Shown one piece after another: positions 12,786-25,130 of a DNA stretch of 53,868 bases. The position numbers and the translations under genes are program-made. Positions within the stretch are counted from its first letter, which is position 1; every line of letters begins with the position of its first letter. Source of the stretch: Trebouxia sp. TZW2008 (taxonomy: Eukaryota; Chlorophyta; Trebouxiophyceae; Trebouxiales; Trebouxiaceae); assembly GCA_002118135.1 (NCBI GenBank), contig BDIU01000391.1, positions 1 through 53,868 of the forward strand. Reading direction: 5' to 3'. The notes beneath the pieces are model-generated. The model worked only from the letters and a program-made list of their open reading frames with translations, ran no database searches and was not told the DNA's origin.

Positions 12786-13092
12786 GAGCAAGCAGTACAC
12801 ATCGCAGCCGCTTGCAGCCCTCATCGCGACCGCAACGGCAGCAGGCGCGCTGCCGGGTGAAGTGCAGCCAGCATGACCTAACTATTTTGAGATGTTCCTT
12901 TTGCTGGCAAACGCCAGAGCTTGTTCAGCTAAATCTGCTTCGTGACACCGCCAACTCATAATTGGGATTTGGCTGTGGTCAATGATCCGTGCACGCCCAA
13001 TGCTTGTGCTCCGCAAGTCATGAGACAAACCGACGCAGCATGGCCGCTACCGCGTTGCTATCAAAGCCCCGTTCTGCTGACCCCTAGCAGGG
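12786..13092. promoter_or_regulatory. likely promoter/5' UTR of the P5B-like ATPase gene
   Basis: This gap begins with a stretch richer in C, G and CpG than the surrounding DNA (about 12800-12870) and ends at the first ATG of the ATPase gene. I see no open frame or repeat. Assignment as promoter rests only on position and composition. Confidence 0.3.
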
Positions 13093-16000
13093 ATGCCGGA
13101 CGCCATGAGCAGTGAACGGCTCGACGCTGCGTCATCAGGCGATGAAGAAGCAAATGCCGGCAAGCAAGGCAGCCCACGTTGCTGTGCACAAGGGTTGCGA
13201 CTTTGTGGTGCTCCCTTGCTCCCAAAGCTGGCATTCTCTGGGCATGCTCGAAAGACAGCAGGTGCCCATGTCCACAACATGCACTCATGTCTTGCTTATG
13301 CCAAGGAAGACATGCTTTGCAGGTGGTGCAAGAGTTTGTAGGCTACAAAACAAGTGCTTCACGCCGCATACTATATTTACTACTCGTCATCGCCACCGGA
13401 GGCCTGCTATGGATCCTGGAGCAGTGCTTTGCTGACTTAGCTATTTGGACAATGACACAATGCCCTTTGAGCATGGCGCAGTATGTCCAGGCCAAGGTAT
13501 CATGGTCACTAGGCCTACACTCTGCTTTGACCACTCTGCCCTTGTTCTCGTCAGCATTGCAATGCAGGCATATCCAGCTATGCTGTGTTGTGCATTGCAA
13601 CACAAATAAGTTGATATGCAAGCTGTCAACATCTTTGCTCATACATGGAGACATGTTCATCACATGTCATCAGGCGCCAACTCCGCTTGCTGTATCTTGT
13701 GCAGCTGATCAATGGACGGTTAGCACTTCTGAAGGTGAAAGCATATCACATACCAGTACCAGCAGGTCAGATGTCTCAGGTACGTTGTGCATCTCATTTC
13801 ATGCCAAGCACCATCACACATGATAGCTGTGTTGCATTCAGCCTCGACATGTCAACAAAACCAGCACATTTGGGCTTTGACTGGCCAAACATTCACGTAT
13901 CTGCAATCCTTTCACACCTTATACCTCTGCTGAAGCAAATTGGATGCAGTCAAACACTCAGACAAAAGCTGCATCACAATGTAGGTCATCTTTTCCATGT
14001 ACGCATTGCATTCCATTGCGCTTTGATGCAAATTTCTGCTGCAGACTGTCAACAGGAGAGACATGGGCGTGGGCTTGCAGCGGACTATCACTGTGCTGTT
14101 GATAATCTATTTGTATGATTCAGCAGCAGACACCTTCAGGCCTCTTCCAGACATGCCAAGAGACTTGCCTTTGCAGATCTACAATGCACAGCAGGCGCTG
14201 CACCTCATTGAGACAGGTGCAATGCAGGCTGTGGTGCTGTTTCCAGCACAAATGTGACTTGCCCACATGGAGTGTACTGCTGCTACACAGTACACCCAGC
14301 AGCGTGAATGTCCATTATGATGAACGCTTCCTGGACCCATTTCACACTTGCTGAGTTTGACAGAGTACATGACGTCTGTACTTCTGGCAAAGCAGCGCAC
14401 ATTTACCCTGCACAACATTGCCGTATGCACTCTGTTGTCATGGTGCTGTCTCAATTTTCATTCTGTCTGCACTACCATCATGGCTTTGGGAGTCTGCAGT
14501 AGCAACACAATATGTTGATGCTTGAGTTCTATCAGAGCTAATATCTTGTAAAAGCGCTCAGAACAAACCTGCCTGGCCATGCAGTATTTGGGCTACACAC
14601 ACCTTGCACATGAGCTGGAATGTGTAATACTAATGCTCTCAATGTCAGAGGTAATGCAGGTGCACAAGACTGGAAGTTCCTGAACACGCCAGGGAGTTGG
14701 CCTAGGGCTGCAAGGGTGCAGCAGTACGGCCTGAATGACATGGCCACAGGCCGCCCCAGCCTGGTGGCCATGGCTGCAGCGCTGCTTGTCTACCCTGCAT
14801 ACGTTGTCCAGGTGCAGCAAAGACACCATGCATCTGCTACAATCAGTACAATCGAAAAGATGCACTTGTCCTTTGTGCTCACCAAGTCATGCATTGTCTG
14901 GCAGAAGGTGCACAGCTCTGTGCATCATCTGGCAGGACTGGCTGTTGATGCGCGCAACTGGGCATACTTTGTGTCCACAAGGACCTCATTTCCTTTCAGA
15001 ATGCAAATAATTTAGTATAGGACACGACAAGCTAATTAGGGACACTTGATTGCTTCAGTACGTACCTAGCTGGGTCTGCTGAGTCTGTCTAGCACATGTT
15101 CACAACGAATGAAAAGAAAACTCTGAGTGTGTTTGACCATTTTAGGAAGCGTCTCAATTATTGCTTCTGCTGCAGTACTTGGAGCTGTCATTTACCATCT
15201 ATGAGGGCTACATTCCATATGCAGCCATACTGCTGTTCATCACAGTAGCATCAGGCTTTGCTCCCACGTCAGGCTTATACTCCAAAAGGCTGGCTCTGTA
15301 TGACTCAGTACAGCAGCGCCATTTGGTGCCAATGGTCATTGGAGGCATTGTGAGGTAAGGCACACCTGCAGCAGATTCAGGCTTGCAAGGGCCTTCAGCA
15401 TCACTTGCAATTGCCAGAGCCAGATCTGACGTAAAACACATTAGCGGTTGGCCTTGACACCCACGTTGCGCCCCAGGGCATCTCGAAGATAGCGGGGGAG
15501 GGAGGGCGGGCCAGTCACTTTTAGCCCAGCCCTGTTACATCATTGATAGCCGATTTGTGGTTCTAGCAAGCCCTGAAAGCTCCATGCCTTGCCGCACTGC
15601 TGACGTTTCAATTTTGTTGGAATAAGTCTGCATTTTATTTTGTTTGCAGATGCGCTCCTGCGCATCGCGGCAGCAGCAGCTCAGCAAATTCTGTATCAAC
15701 AGGCACATGATTTGAGTCATTGCTTGACGCAGCATATGCTGTTGTTACTTTTGGCACGCTCTGATGGTCTTTATGGTTGGGATTGCACTGAGCAACACCT
15801 GTTCCTGGCTTTCAATTTGCTCCTCTTGTAGGTCTGACAAGCACAGCTTATTCATGCTTTCATGTGCTTCTGCAATGTGCTGACATCAGAAGCCCAACAT
15901 CATCAATCAGGCTCACTCAGCATACACCACTTTTCTAACACGGTGCCTTTGAGCCAGCATGTGTCTGCTGCTCACAACTGGCTAGAGCCATCAAGTTGAG

Positions 16001-19000
16001 CAAGAAGTCTGACATAATCAGAGATCAGTTTGTGGGCGTGTCTGCTTTGCTTTGCCTGCAGACATGGTGCCCAAGCGTACACTGACTTTGCAAAGCTGTA
16101 TGATGGGATACTTGAGAAGCACAGAATGAGGCATGAGTAAGGAAGGGGTTTTGCTCATGCAGAACTCTGTTGGAAGTTGGTTTGTTGTGAGTACAGATGA
16201 CATTTGACGACCTGTTCAGGGCAGTGTCTTCAAGGCGGCTGGTGCCTGGTGATGTGGTGGTGCTGCTGCGGGGCAAAGCCACCTGTGACATGGTTCTGCT
16301 CAGAGGCAACTGCCTGGTTGAAGAGTCCATGCTGTCTGGAGAGGTCCGCTCCTCAGGCCTGCCCACTCTTGCTATACTTCTGCCTGGTTGTTATTAGTCT
16401 CCCCTCCTGGTGTAACATCCCAGCCAGTAGTTGCATGTTGGTAGAGCTTGCTGTCTTGAGTGCGGAGGCAGCTGCAGCTTCTGCCTCTGGAAACTGAAAG
16501 CTGATGCTGCATAACCTGAACAGCTTTCTGATCTCTGACACTCAAGGTCAAGTGTTGCTCAAGAGCTGCAGAGGGGGCTTCATTTGCAAAAGCATGTTCT
16601 GTCAGGTGCTGCAATTGATATGCAGACCCCAGGGCTATGCTCAGGGTTTGTCACCATGCTGTGAACCAGGGTGATACAGCCAAAGCTGAGACCCATGGAA
16701 TAAGTTGGTCTTGACAATGTACAGCGCTTGCAGGCCGCTCAGGTGCGCAAGTCCAGCTTTGTATGCGAGGGCCCCTCTCTAGGGAGGCATGGCTACCACC
16801 CCACCACCCACCATGCCAGCACTGTGCATGCTGGCACCTATGTGCAGCAGGTCAGCAATTTATTCAGATTTGCAGTTGGCCAGGATGCAGGCAGCACTGC
16901 AGTGTTGAACTCACTGCTTCAAAGCAACAGCACGTAGCCCAGCATCCAGCCAAGCCTACATTCTTGACAAGCTAGTGTTCCCCTTGTTGCTGTTCTCATA
17001 ATTACATGTGGCAAGCTACCAGTACACAGGTTGTGTGCAAAGATGGAGATGAAGGGCGTTGCAGGCGGTGAAAGACAACCATCTCAACCAAGTCAACCGA
17101 TATGTATCTGCATCTTGTGTGCCATTATGGTCGCATGCTTTTGCGCATTGGCATTATCCAATTGTGATTTGAGTGACCTGTACTCTCAAAGCATTGCGTA
17201 TTGCTCATGACATACTGAGGGTCGTGAGTGGTGGTTTCATTGGTTACAGGTGTGGAATGAGGGCAGTGCGGAGGACGAGGTTCTGGCCATGGTGGTGCGC
17301 ACAGGACTGTGCAGCACCATGGGCACCATGCTGCGCCAGGTTATCAACCCATTGCATGCCACCCGCCTCTACAAGGACCCCTTCCTGTTGGTGAACTCTG
17401 CTTTTCCCCCTCTTTGCTGCTCTCTAGACTGTCCTGCCTTACTCAGTTCACCTGTGTGTGCGTTCTGTCGCCTTGACCATCTGCGATATGCTCATGATGA
17501 TGCATTGCATGCTTTTACATCAAGTTGTCTTGCAGAAGTGGGATTGGCCCTTATTGCTTTGCAAACATCTCGGGTTTTCCTGAGCTTTCCAGCATCGCAC
17601 TGTGTGATTGAGCCAACATTGACTTGTGAGACAGACTGACTTTGACGTTTGCACATCTGGCTTTTGGAAGTGTCAGTGGCTGCTTCCAGTTGAGTTGACT
17701 GCCACTGCCAAGAGTGACATTTTCAGGCTATGTTGACATGCATATGTGCGTATGCTTGCAGGACTTGTTCTGCTTCTGTGGGTTTGCTTTTCTGCTGCAT
17801 GTGGGCATCTTCGGGCTGTACTGCAGTCGTGCTGCCGACTTCAACCACGGTGCAGCTGACAAAGTGCAGAGAGTCATCAATGTGTTCATTGCATCAGTGC
17901 CAACTGGCATAGCCACAGTGCTCATCTTTTCACTGGTGAGCTTCTGAACCTACACCCACAGAGGTGATACGTAACAGGACATGAGCTGGTGCATTATTTG
18001 TCAGCTTTGCAGCTCATGCATTGTACCTTAAGCTACATTTGCACTACATGCCCTTGTCTCAACACAAATTCACATGGGCCTCTCATCTTGCTCGATGATT
18101 ATGTGGCGAATTATGGTGATGAATTTGCTTGGACAGGCAAATATGGGCATGGGGTGAATCTGTGTATTGCATCTACGCATTGGTAGCGTTTGCCCCCCGG
18201 CATGAAATAGCCTGACATTTTACTCCTCTTATAGCAGGTATGCCTCATTCATGGACACGTTCCTGTTGCAGACATTTCATGATTTGCAGGGTATTTGTGC
18301 CAGAAAGCTGAGGCCGCAAGGAATTAACGTGCTGCAGCCTGAGAAGATCAAGGTTTTGGCTGATGTGTCAGTTGTTTGCTTTGACAAGACTGGGACCCTG
18401 ACTGGCAGTGTGGTAAGGATCCATGCCAATACAGCTGAATGTGACCCTGCTAAGGATTGCATTGAGCAATTGTTTACAGACAACCCTGAAACAGGATAAG
18501 TGCATTGGATTGGCTACAAAGGAAGCTTTTACTCAATTTTTGAATCTGTCAGTGTGCAATTAGAGTATCTAGGACAGCCCCGCACACCACACGCCCTTTC
18601 ACATGATGTCAGCCTCCACGTCACCAGTTCATCAACGTTCCCTGCAGCTGTGTACTCTACATTGAGGAAACACGACTGCTGCAATAAAGGATGTTAGCGC
18701 TCTACTGTTAAACTGTGTGGCTTAGAGCATAGCTGCTGCATTACAAGGCGTTTTCTCCATATCTTTGTATTGGACCATTCTTGAACAGCTTTTACTGCTT
18801 TGTCTGACTGGCTGATGGTGTGCAGCCAACCCTGCAAGGCTTGCTACCAGTGCGGAACAACAAGTTTACCCAGCTGCAGAAGAATGCCTTCAAGTGGCCT
18901 GACAGGCTCAAGCAGGCTGTTGCTGTCTGCAATGCCCTCACCCTCATCAACAGGACACATGTTGTTGGTGACGGTCCAGAAAGGGAGGCATTCCAAGCTG

Positions 19001-22000
19001 TTGAAGCTCAGTTTCTGGTCAGTAGCTTTCATGTCGTCATCTCTCATCTTTTCATGTCAGTCCCCACAGCACTCAAAGGCTGTCCATGCACAGCATCATG
19101 AACAGCAGCTTTCATTCTCCTGCAAAGAGTTTAGTTTGATCCGATTATGCAAATTTGTGATTTGAAGTGTGTATGGCCTCAGCAATGCTGTGCAGCCATG
19201 ACCACAGCATACGCTTAACCTGAGGGCTCTGCAACCAGGTGCTGCATTCTGCTGCTACACCATTTCCAAAAAAAGCTATTGCTCAACAGTATATGCACTT
19301 TTGCATTTGTGCATGGAATCCTACCCTACTGGCATGTCACAAGGTTCAGACACATGCACAGACGACATCCGTGTTGATGCTGTCTCACAGGAGCGCAACA
19401 TTGTGGCACTGCCATTGAACAAGGGACACAGGCGGCCAGACCAAGTGATTACTCTGCAAGTGCTGCGCCGCTTTGAGTTTGAGTCCCCGCTGATGAGGTC
19501 TGGCGTGGTTGCCATTGACATAGAGGAGCCTGACACAGGGCTGCTGTTTGTGCGGGGCGCCCCTGCCACCATTGCACAGCTCATCCGAGGTGGCCAAATC
19601 CCAGAAGACTATAGACAGGTGCTTCCTCAGACCACTGACTGTCAGAGAAGCATCATGACGACATATGAAACACTTCTGAGCAAAGGTTCCCTGCATGACC
19701 CTATAGCCATTTCCATGTCAAATTGTTAAAATCCAAAGAGTTCCCTTGCAGTACGATGAGTACTTTGAGGCATCGGTGAGGTTGCAACAGGCAGGCAGGG
19801 TCTCGGCTGCTGTTGTCACTGTCAGCAATGCGATAGGCGGCAGGACACACAAGCAAACAGCTGCATCAGCATGGCTCCCTGTGTGATGGATGATAGCTGC
19901 TTTCCATCTACATAAGCCTGTTTGCTGGCAGCAAATTAGCTGCATACGTACAGATGCTTGATAAGTACTCAGGACAAAGTCACAGCCTGAGCCCCTCTTT
20001 ACGTACGACATTTTGCAAGATACAAACTAGCTGCATATGTACAGGTGGTTGACAATTGGTCAGGGCAGAGTTACAGGCTGCTTGCCCCATCTGGATAGGT
20101 ACCTTTGCAAGATGCAACCTAGCTGCGCATTTACAGGTGGTTGACAATTTGTCAGGGCAGAGCTACAGGCTTCTGGCCCTGGCTGGGGGGATGCTGAAGG
20201 GGGTGGGGGGGTTGCACCTGGCCGCTATGAGTCAGCAGCAAGTGGAGGCTAGGGCAGGCTCCCTAGACATGCTGGGCCTGTTTGTGATGTCCAACCACCT
20301 GAGGCCAGAATCAAAGGACAGCATTGAACACTTGCAGGACAAGTGAGTCCTGTCCTGTCAAACCAGATTGCTGCAGTACCTTACGCTGCTTTTTACAACT
20401 TGGTTTGCAGTAATGTTGTATACTTGGTATGCAGGGTTGATGCAAGATGCAAAATCAGTTCATCTTCATGAGCTACTACACTGAGTCCTGCATATTATCC
20501 AAAGAGGCCTGACACTGCAGTTGCAATGCCAGAGCAGTTGAGCAGCCTCAGCAAAATCATCAGATGATCTGATGATTTTGATGCATTCATTTGCATAGCA
20601 AGCATGCAAGGGCTGCATGAGCTATCCTCATGCAAAGCCCTGCAGCTTCTTGCCGGCTCATTTCACCCAGCAATGTTGCAGTGCTGAAATGCACTGCAGG
20701 GGCGGCATCAGAACCATGATGGTCACTGGTGACTACCATCATACTGCCATAGCAGTGGCTCGGGGCGTCAGCATGATACCCATGACTGCCCAAGTTGTCA
20801 TTGTACAGTCCCAAGCAGAGTTTCAGACGCCAACAAGAAACCCTGGAGCGATCACATCGGTACTGAAAAGCCCCAGGCCCAAATCGCAGCTCTCGCAAAA
20901 GCTGCAAAGCGTGTCTTTCCATGTCAGCACTGCTGTTGAGCCCAGCAGGACTTGTATGGGGCTAAAGTTCTTTCTGGACAATGGCGATGTCTTTGAGGAT
21001 GGAGATGTGCTCAGAGCATTGACAAGTATTGCTCAGGTACCAGTAAAGCTTTTCGAGACAAGACACATGTTGCACATCGTCAAGGAAGCTTTTAGCATTG
21101 CTTCCTGCTGCAGCCAGCAGCAGTGCTCTGCAAAGCTTAACACAAAGCGGCACGCCTCGATCAAGCATTGTTCAATTTCTGAGAAATGGTATGCTCATGC
21201 ATATGATCCAGACAGCAAGCTATGTTATGCATGGCGACTTGCTTCAGCATAGAAGTCAGCACCTCAAGTGTTGCACCAATTGTACTGAATGAAAAGGATA
21301 GCTTTGCAATCCAGGCTGTCTTGATATCAGCTAGTACAAGCAGTAAGGGATGAGACAAACGGTCTGCAGGGACAAGCGCAATGCTGTGTGACTGGTGGCG
21401 CCTTTGAGCACATGCTACAGCAGGCAGAACTGTCTGTGATAGAGACGGTGATGCGCAACGTGGTTGTATTTGCACGGATGCGGAGTCACCAGAAGGGGCA
21501 GGTCATGGACCTGCTGGGCAAACGAGGCTTGCACCATTCCTACATGGGGCAGCCACGCCACATCCCAGTAAGCATCTTCCAAGCTGACTGCTCAGGATCC
21601 AGAGCAAGTCCGCTGTGGTTACTCCTCTTTGTACCAACTGCTTTGGTTCCCAAGAAAATATTTTTTATATCAAATAGTCCCGCTTAGAGGTGCCATTGCA
21701 GTCAGAATACCGTATGTGAGTCCCAATTGTGCTGTCCTTACATCAGGATGGTCCTTACGTCAAGTGTCCTTGCAAGGGGAACTTAATGTAATCTTATTGA
21801 CCCTTATCGCTTGCCTGCTGCGCTCTAGGGCATCATTGGTAGCATGTGTGGACTTGTGCAAGGAAGATAGTGTATGGGATATGACAACAGCATGCATCAA
21901 TGGCATTGCAAGCATTAAGCATACACTGAATGATCTCATAACAGTATCACCAATATCAACAGCATCCTTTTTATGTGTTCCCATCATGTTTGCAAAACTT

Positions 22001-25000
22001 TGGGTAGCCCTGCTGCTGTGCATCAGATTTTCCGCTGTGCCCGGTGATGCTGTTTACAATCTGTCTTGCAATGACGTACATCAGTGCTGTCCAGTGGCCA
22101 TGCCCACTCCTCAAATAGATCAATGACACGGCCTGTGTCAGCAACAGCATCTTGACCAAGCAGTTACTCAACAACAAGCTTTGTGGTGCATGCAGGGTCT
22201 GCACAAGACGTGCATGTACTGCGGTGATGGCATCAATGACCTGACGGCCCTGGGTGCGGCAGACGTAGGCATGGCAGTGGGCTCCACTGACGCCTCTGCT
22301 GCAGCTACTGTATGCAATCAGAAGGCATCCATTGCAGGTCACATCAGCGCAACATCATTGAGCTTTGTGATGCCTGATTGGAATTTCGGTCAAGCATTCA
22401 GCTTCTCGTTTGTGACAAGCATTTGGTTGCATGGCAGTGGGCTCCACTGATGCCTCAGCTGTTGCCGCTGTTTGCAACCAAAAGGCCTCCGTTGCAGGTC
22501 AGGCTGCACAACATGGTCGACTTTTGTGATGCCTGATCATAAACTCAGACATGTCTTTAGCATGTCGTGCAATTTGCAACATCTGTGTATGTAATTGAGA
22601 TTTATGGCTGCTGAAAATAAGTAAACAATTTGCATCTGGCTGACGCTCAGCAGCTACAGTTGTGGGATTTAATGTGTGCGTTGCAGAGTGCTGCTTTAGG
22701 TGCTGCTTTGAGTGTAGCAGAGGCAGCTGCTGTGCTTGTCTTTGTTCTTCTTCTTATGCCTGCCTGTTGTGGCGTTTCTGCACTGCAGTTTCTGAATATG
22801 AGACTGATGATTTTGCAGGTGTAGTGACAGTACTGAGGGAAGCCAGGTCAGCTCATGTCATCAAGCTAGCACTCATCAAGGTGATGCCTCTACCCACCCT
22901 AAACATGGAAGGGCTGTCCAGCTCTTCTGTTACACGTCTGTGCCTGATTTTCAAAGCAACCTCGCATGCAGCATCGACAATGTTCTTAGCTACACTGCAG
23001 TGAAGGCAGATTCCTTAGAGGAACTTCCAGCTTGCTTGTGAACGCCAAGTGGCAGGGCTGATTTTTCAGAGCACTGCCTGGATACTGTCTACTCTGCTTG
23101 AGTGTCAGAAGATCACTAGGCATATTATAGTCTGCTGTAGTCTCAGATTCGTAGTCAGTCAATTTCAAAGCCCACATGTGTGCTGAAGGTGCCTTGATTT
23201 GTTCAACTGCAGCGTGTCTGTCTGCAGTATATGATGGTGTACCAGATTCTGCTGCAGCTGGCCATCAACATGACGTTCTACTTTGATGGCTCCTGGTTCA
23301 CAAATGCTCAGGCAAGTCTCTGGAGTCCTCACATTGCATTGGAGGTTGCCAAAATGCCCCTAGCTATTTCTTGCAATTGCCAGTATTGTGCAAAGCGTAC
23401 AAGACATATCAACCTGCTAGTTGTGAGCAACATGTACAGCGCATATGCAAATGAAAATGCTGTTTTGTTGATAGTTTGCCTGAAGTGAATGGCTTGAAGG
23501 ACCTGCCCGGACTTCTGAAAAGCATTCAGAGCCTATTTGCAAATGCCTGGCAGTGCATCAACAGTCCTTGAAAGCTTTGGGGATCTTGCAATCCCATGCA
23601 ACCCTTGAGAACTCAAGCTGAATGGACCAAAAGGCAATTTTGTCACTTGCCAACAGGCATGCCTGAACCATTGCAGAGAGGGGTATATGACTGGGTGGCG
23701 TTGTCCCTAGCCCTATGTGCCAGCCTGCGTCCTGCTTCAGATGCCTTGACCCCTGGGCGGCCACCCCAAGTGCTGTGCTCAGTGAAGCACTTCATACTGC
23801 TGGCTTTCACGCTGCTCATCTCAGGCTTCATGTACTGGGGCTGCTTGGCATGGCTCACCAGCCGCCCTTGGTACGTGGGCGGCACTGGCAACACATATCA
23901 GGCAAGTGATTTTTGTTCCCTTGTAAATGCAATGTGGCAACACCCTGCAGGCTCACTAGCCACCTTACTGTGTGGGCGGCTTTTTTGTGTCACCTGCTTG
24001 CTGCATCATGTACTTGGACTGCTTAGCTTGGCTCATCAGACGCCCTTGGTATGTGGGTGGCACTGGCAACACATATCAGGCAGGTCACTTGTCTTCCCTT
24101 TTTACTGCAACATGGCAACTCCCTTCAGGCTCACTAGCTGCCCTTGGTACCTGGGCATCACTAGCAACACCTACCAGACAAATTATTTCTTTCACCCGTT
24201 GCTGCATCGCGGCTTTGGGCTGCTTAGCTTGGCTGACCAGGCGCCCCTGGTATGGGTTGGCCCTTGGCAGTACCTATCAGGCAAGTGAGGTTTGTCACCT
24301 GCTTGCTGCACCATGCACAGGTTCAGCTTGGCTTGGCTCATCGGCTGCCCTTGTATGTGGGCGGCACTGGCAACACATATCATGTGAGTGCCTTATGTTT
24401 TCGTTTTTCTGCACCATGGCAGCACCTACTAGGCAGATTTGTGGTGTGACTTGGTCGTTACATTACAGCAACACCTATCAGGCAAGTCCTGTCAAGTCCG
24501 ACCTGTCCCCTGTATCGTCAGTGGGACTTCTAAGGACATCCATGCTTGCTCACACGGTGCTGATGGAGACAATGCAATGACTGCCTACTGATTGCTGCAG
24601 CAGACCCATTCCTGCAATGTTGATGCTTGCCTGATTTGGGGCTAGCTGTTTACATTGCATGTTGCAAAGCATCTTGATGTCACAAGCCAGATTAGTTCTG
24701 ACTTGGCTCTGATCTGGCTCAAGCTTGTATTGCCATTCGTGAGGTGGGCTGCGGCAACCCTGATTGCTTGTTGCAGAACCCCACCCTGTCAGCATGCTGG
24801 TGTGTGGGCTTGTGCCAAATCATGATCCCGGTGATCAGCTTCTCCAGAGACACCAAACCCTTCTGCAAATCCATGAGCATAGCAGAAAGCGCGCTCTTCC
24901 TTGTATATATAATATTCGCATTCCTGTGCAACCTGCTTGGGCCCAGCTTTTTTGACCTTGCGCATGTTTTCCATTTTTACAAGTTCCCTTTCAGCTATAC

Positions 25001-25130
25001 TTCTCACGGCGACATTCTTGTTTTGGGATTCCTGGCCTCATATGTGGTCCTGCTGCCGTACACTAGAAAGCTGCTGGAAAAGTATGAGCAGCGAGCAGAT
25101 AGGAGGATAGCTCCAGCCACCCAAGCATAA
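13093..25130 (+). CDS. P5B-like P-type ATPase (ATP13A family)
   Basis: Endomembrane P-type ATPase; animal P5B members export polyamines from endo-lysosomes. Twenty-two exons join in phase from 13323: 13323-13496, 13705-13779, 14081-14216, 14660-14811, 15176-15354, 16062-16136, 16220-16343, 16734-16850, 17250-17390, 17762-17935, 18290-18412, 18826-19017, 19391-19618, 19752-19775 (24 nt), 20137-20342, 20700-21036, 21370-21567, 22196-22337, 22789-22880, 23228-23311, 23677-23901, 24777-25130. That is 1183 codons, the usual family size. The ATG at 13093 with an acidic first exon is likely, but its splice is unresolved. Signatures: N-terminal VGYKTSASRRILYLL (P5B type), LVPGDVVVL, MLSGE, CFDKTGTLT at 18380, VVGDGPE, VRGAP, MMVTGDY, VVVFARMRSHQKGQV, YCGDGINDLTAL, and FSRDTKPF before the last helices. 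M4 reads ASVPTGIATV instead of PPxLP. Two introns start with GC. Confidence 0.88.
19915..20190 (+). repeat. acceptor-side tandem array, 3 copies (ATPase exon at 20137)
   Basis: Three copies of a unit of about 92 bp, each with the same motif: AGCTGCATA-like pyrimidine stretch, TACAG acceptor, then GTGGTTGACAATTGGTCAGG-like exon start. Acceptor AGs fall at 19953, 20044 and 20136. The last is continuous with the exon (VVDNLSGQSYRLLALAGG); the two upstream copies are progressively more diverged and end in intron. Confidence 0.85.
20552..20580. repeat. 29-base near-perfect palindrome in ATPase intron
   Basis: Two perfect 14-base arms (CAAAATCATCAGAT and its complement) surround one G. It lies in the intron between the exons ending at 20342 and starting at 20700. 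It could extrude as a cruciform or fold in the pre-mRNA, but no known site is recognised. Confidence 0.85.
22266..22545 (+). repeat. donor-side duplication, 2 copies (ATPase hinge exon)
   Basis: The end of the exon carrying the GDGIND hinge is repeated about 160 bp downstream. The second copy, from about 22429, again reads MAVGSTDAS then AVCNQKASVA, followed by GTCAGG and similar intron sequence (TTTTGTGATGCCTGAT). It has no acceptor of its own, so it is probably intronic, but it supplies a second in-phase donor. Confidence 0.85.
23835..24490 (+). repeat. donor-side tandem array, 6 copies (ATPase M7-M8 loop)
   Basis: The exon end encoding CLAWLTSRPWYVGGTGNTYQ and its donor are repeated downstream, with related copies ending near 23901, 24075, 24180, 24284, 24381 and 24482. 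The first is continuous with the exon. Most copies keep ACATATCAG followed by GCAAGT (a GC donor) or a decayed form; the fifth has GTGAGT. The fourth and fifth keep part of the peptide, the third and sixth only its end. Confidence 0.88.

Noticed and set aside
13093..25130. P5A (Spf1-type) ATPase.
   Set aside because: The N-terminal VGYKTS segment and the FSRDTKPF motif before the last helices match P5B, and PPELP of P5A is absent.
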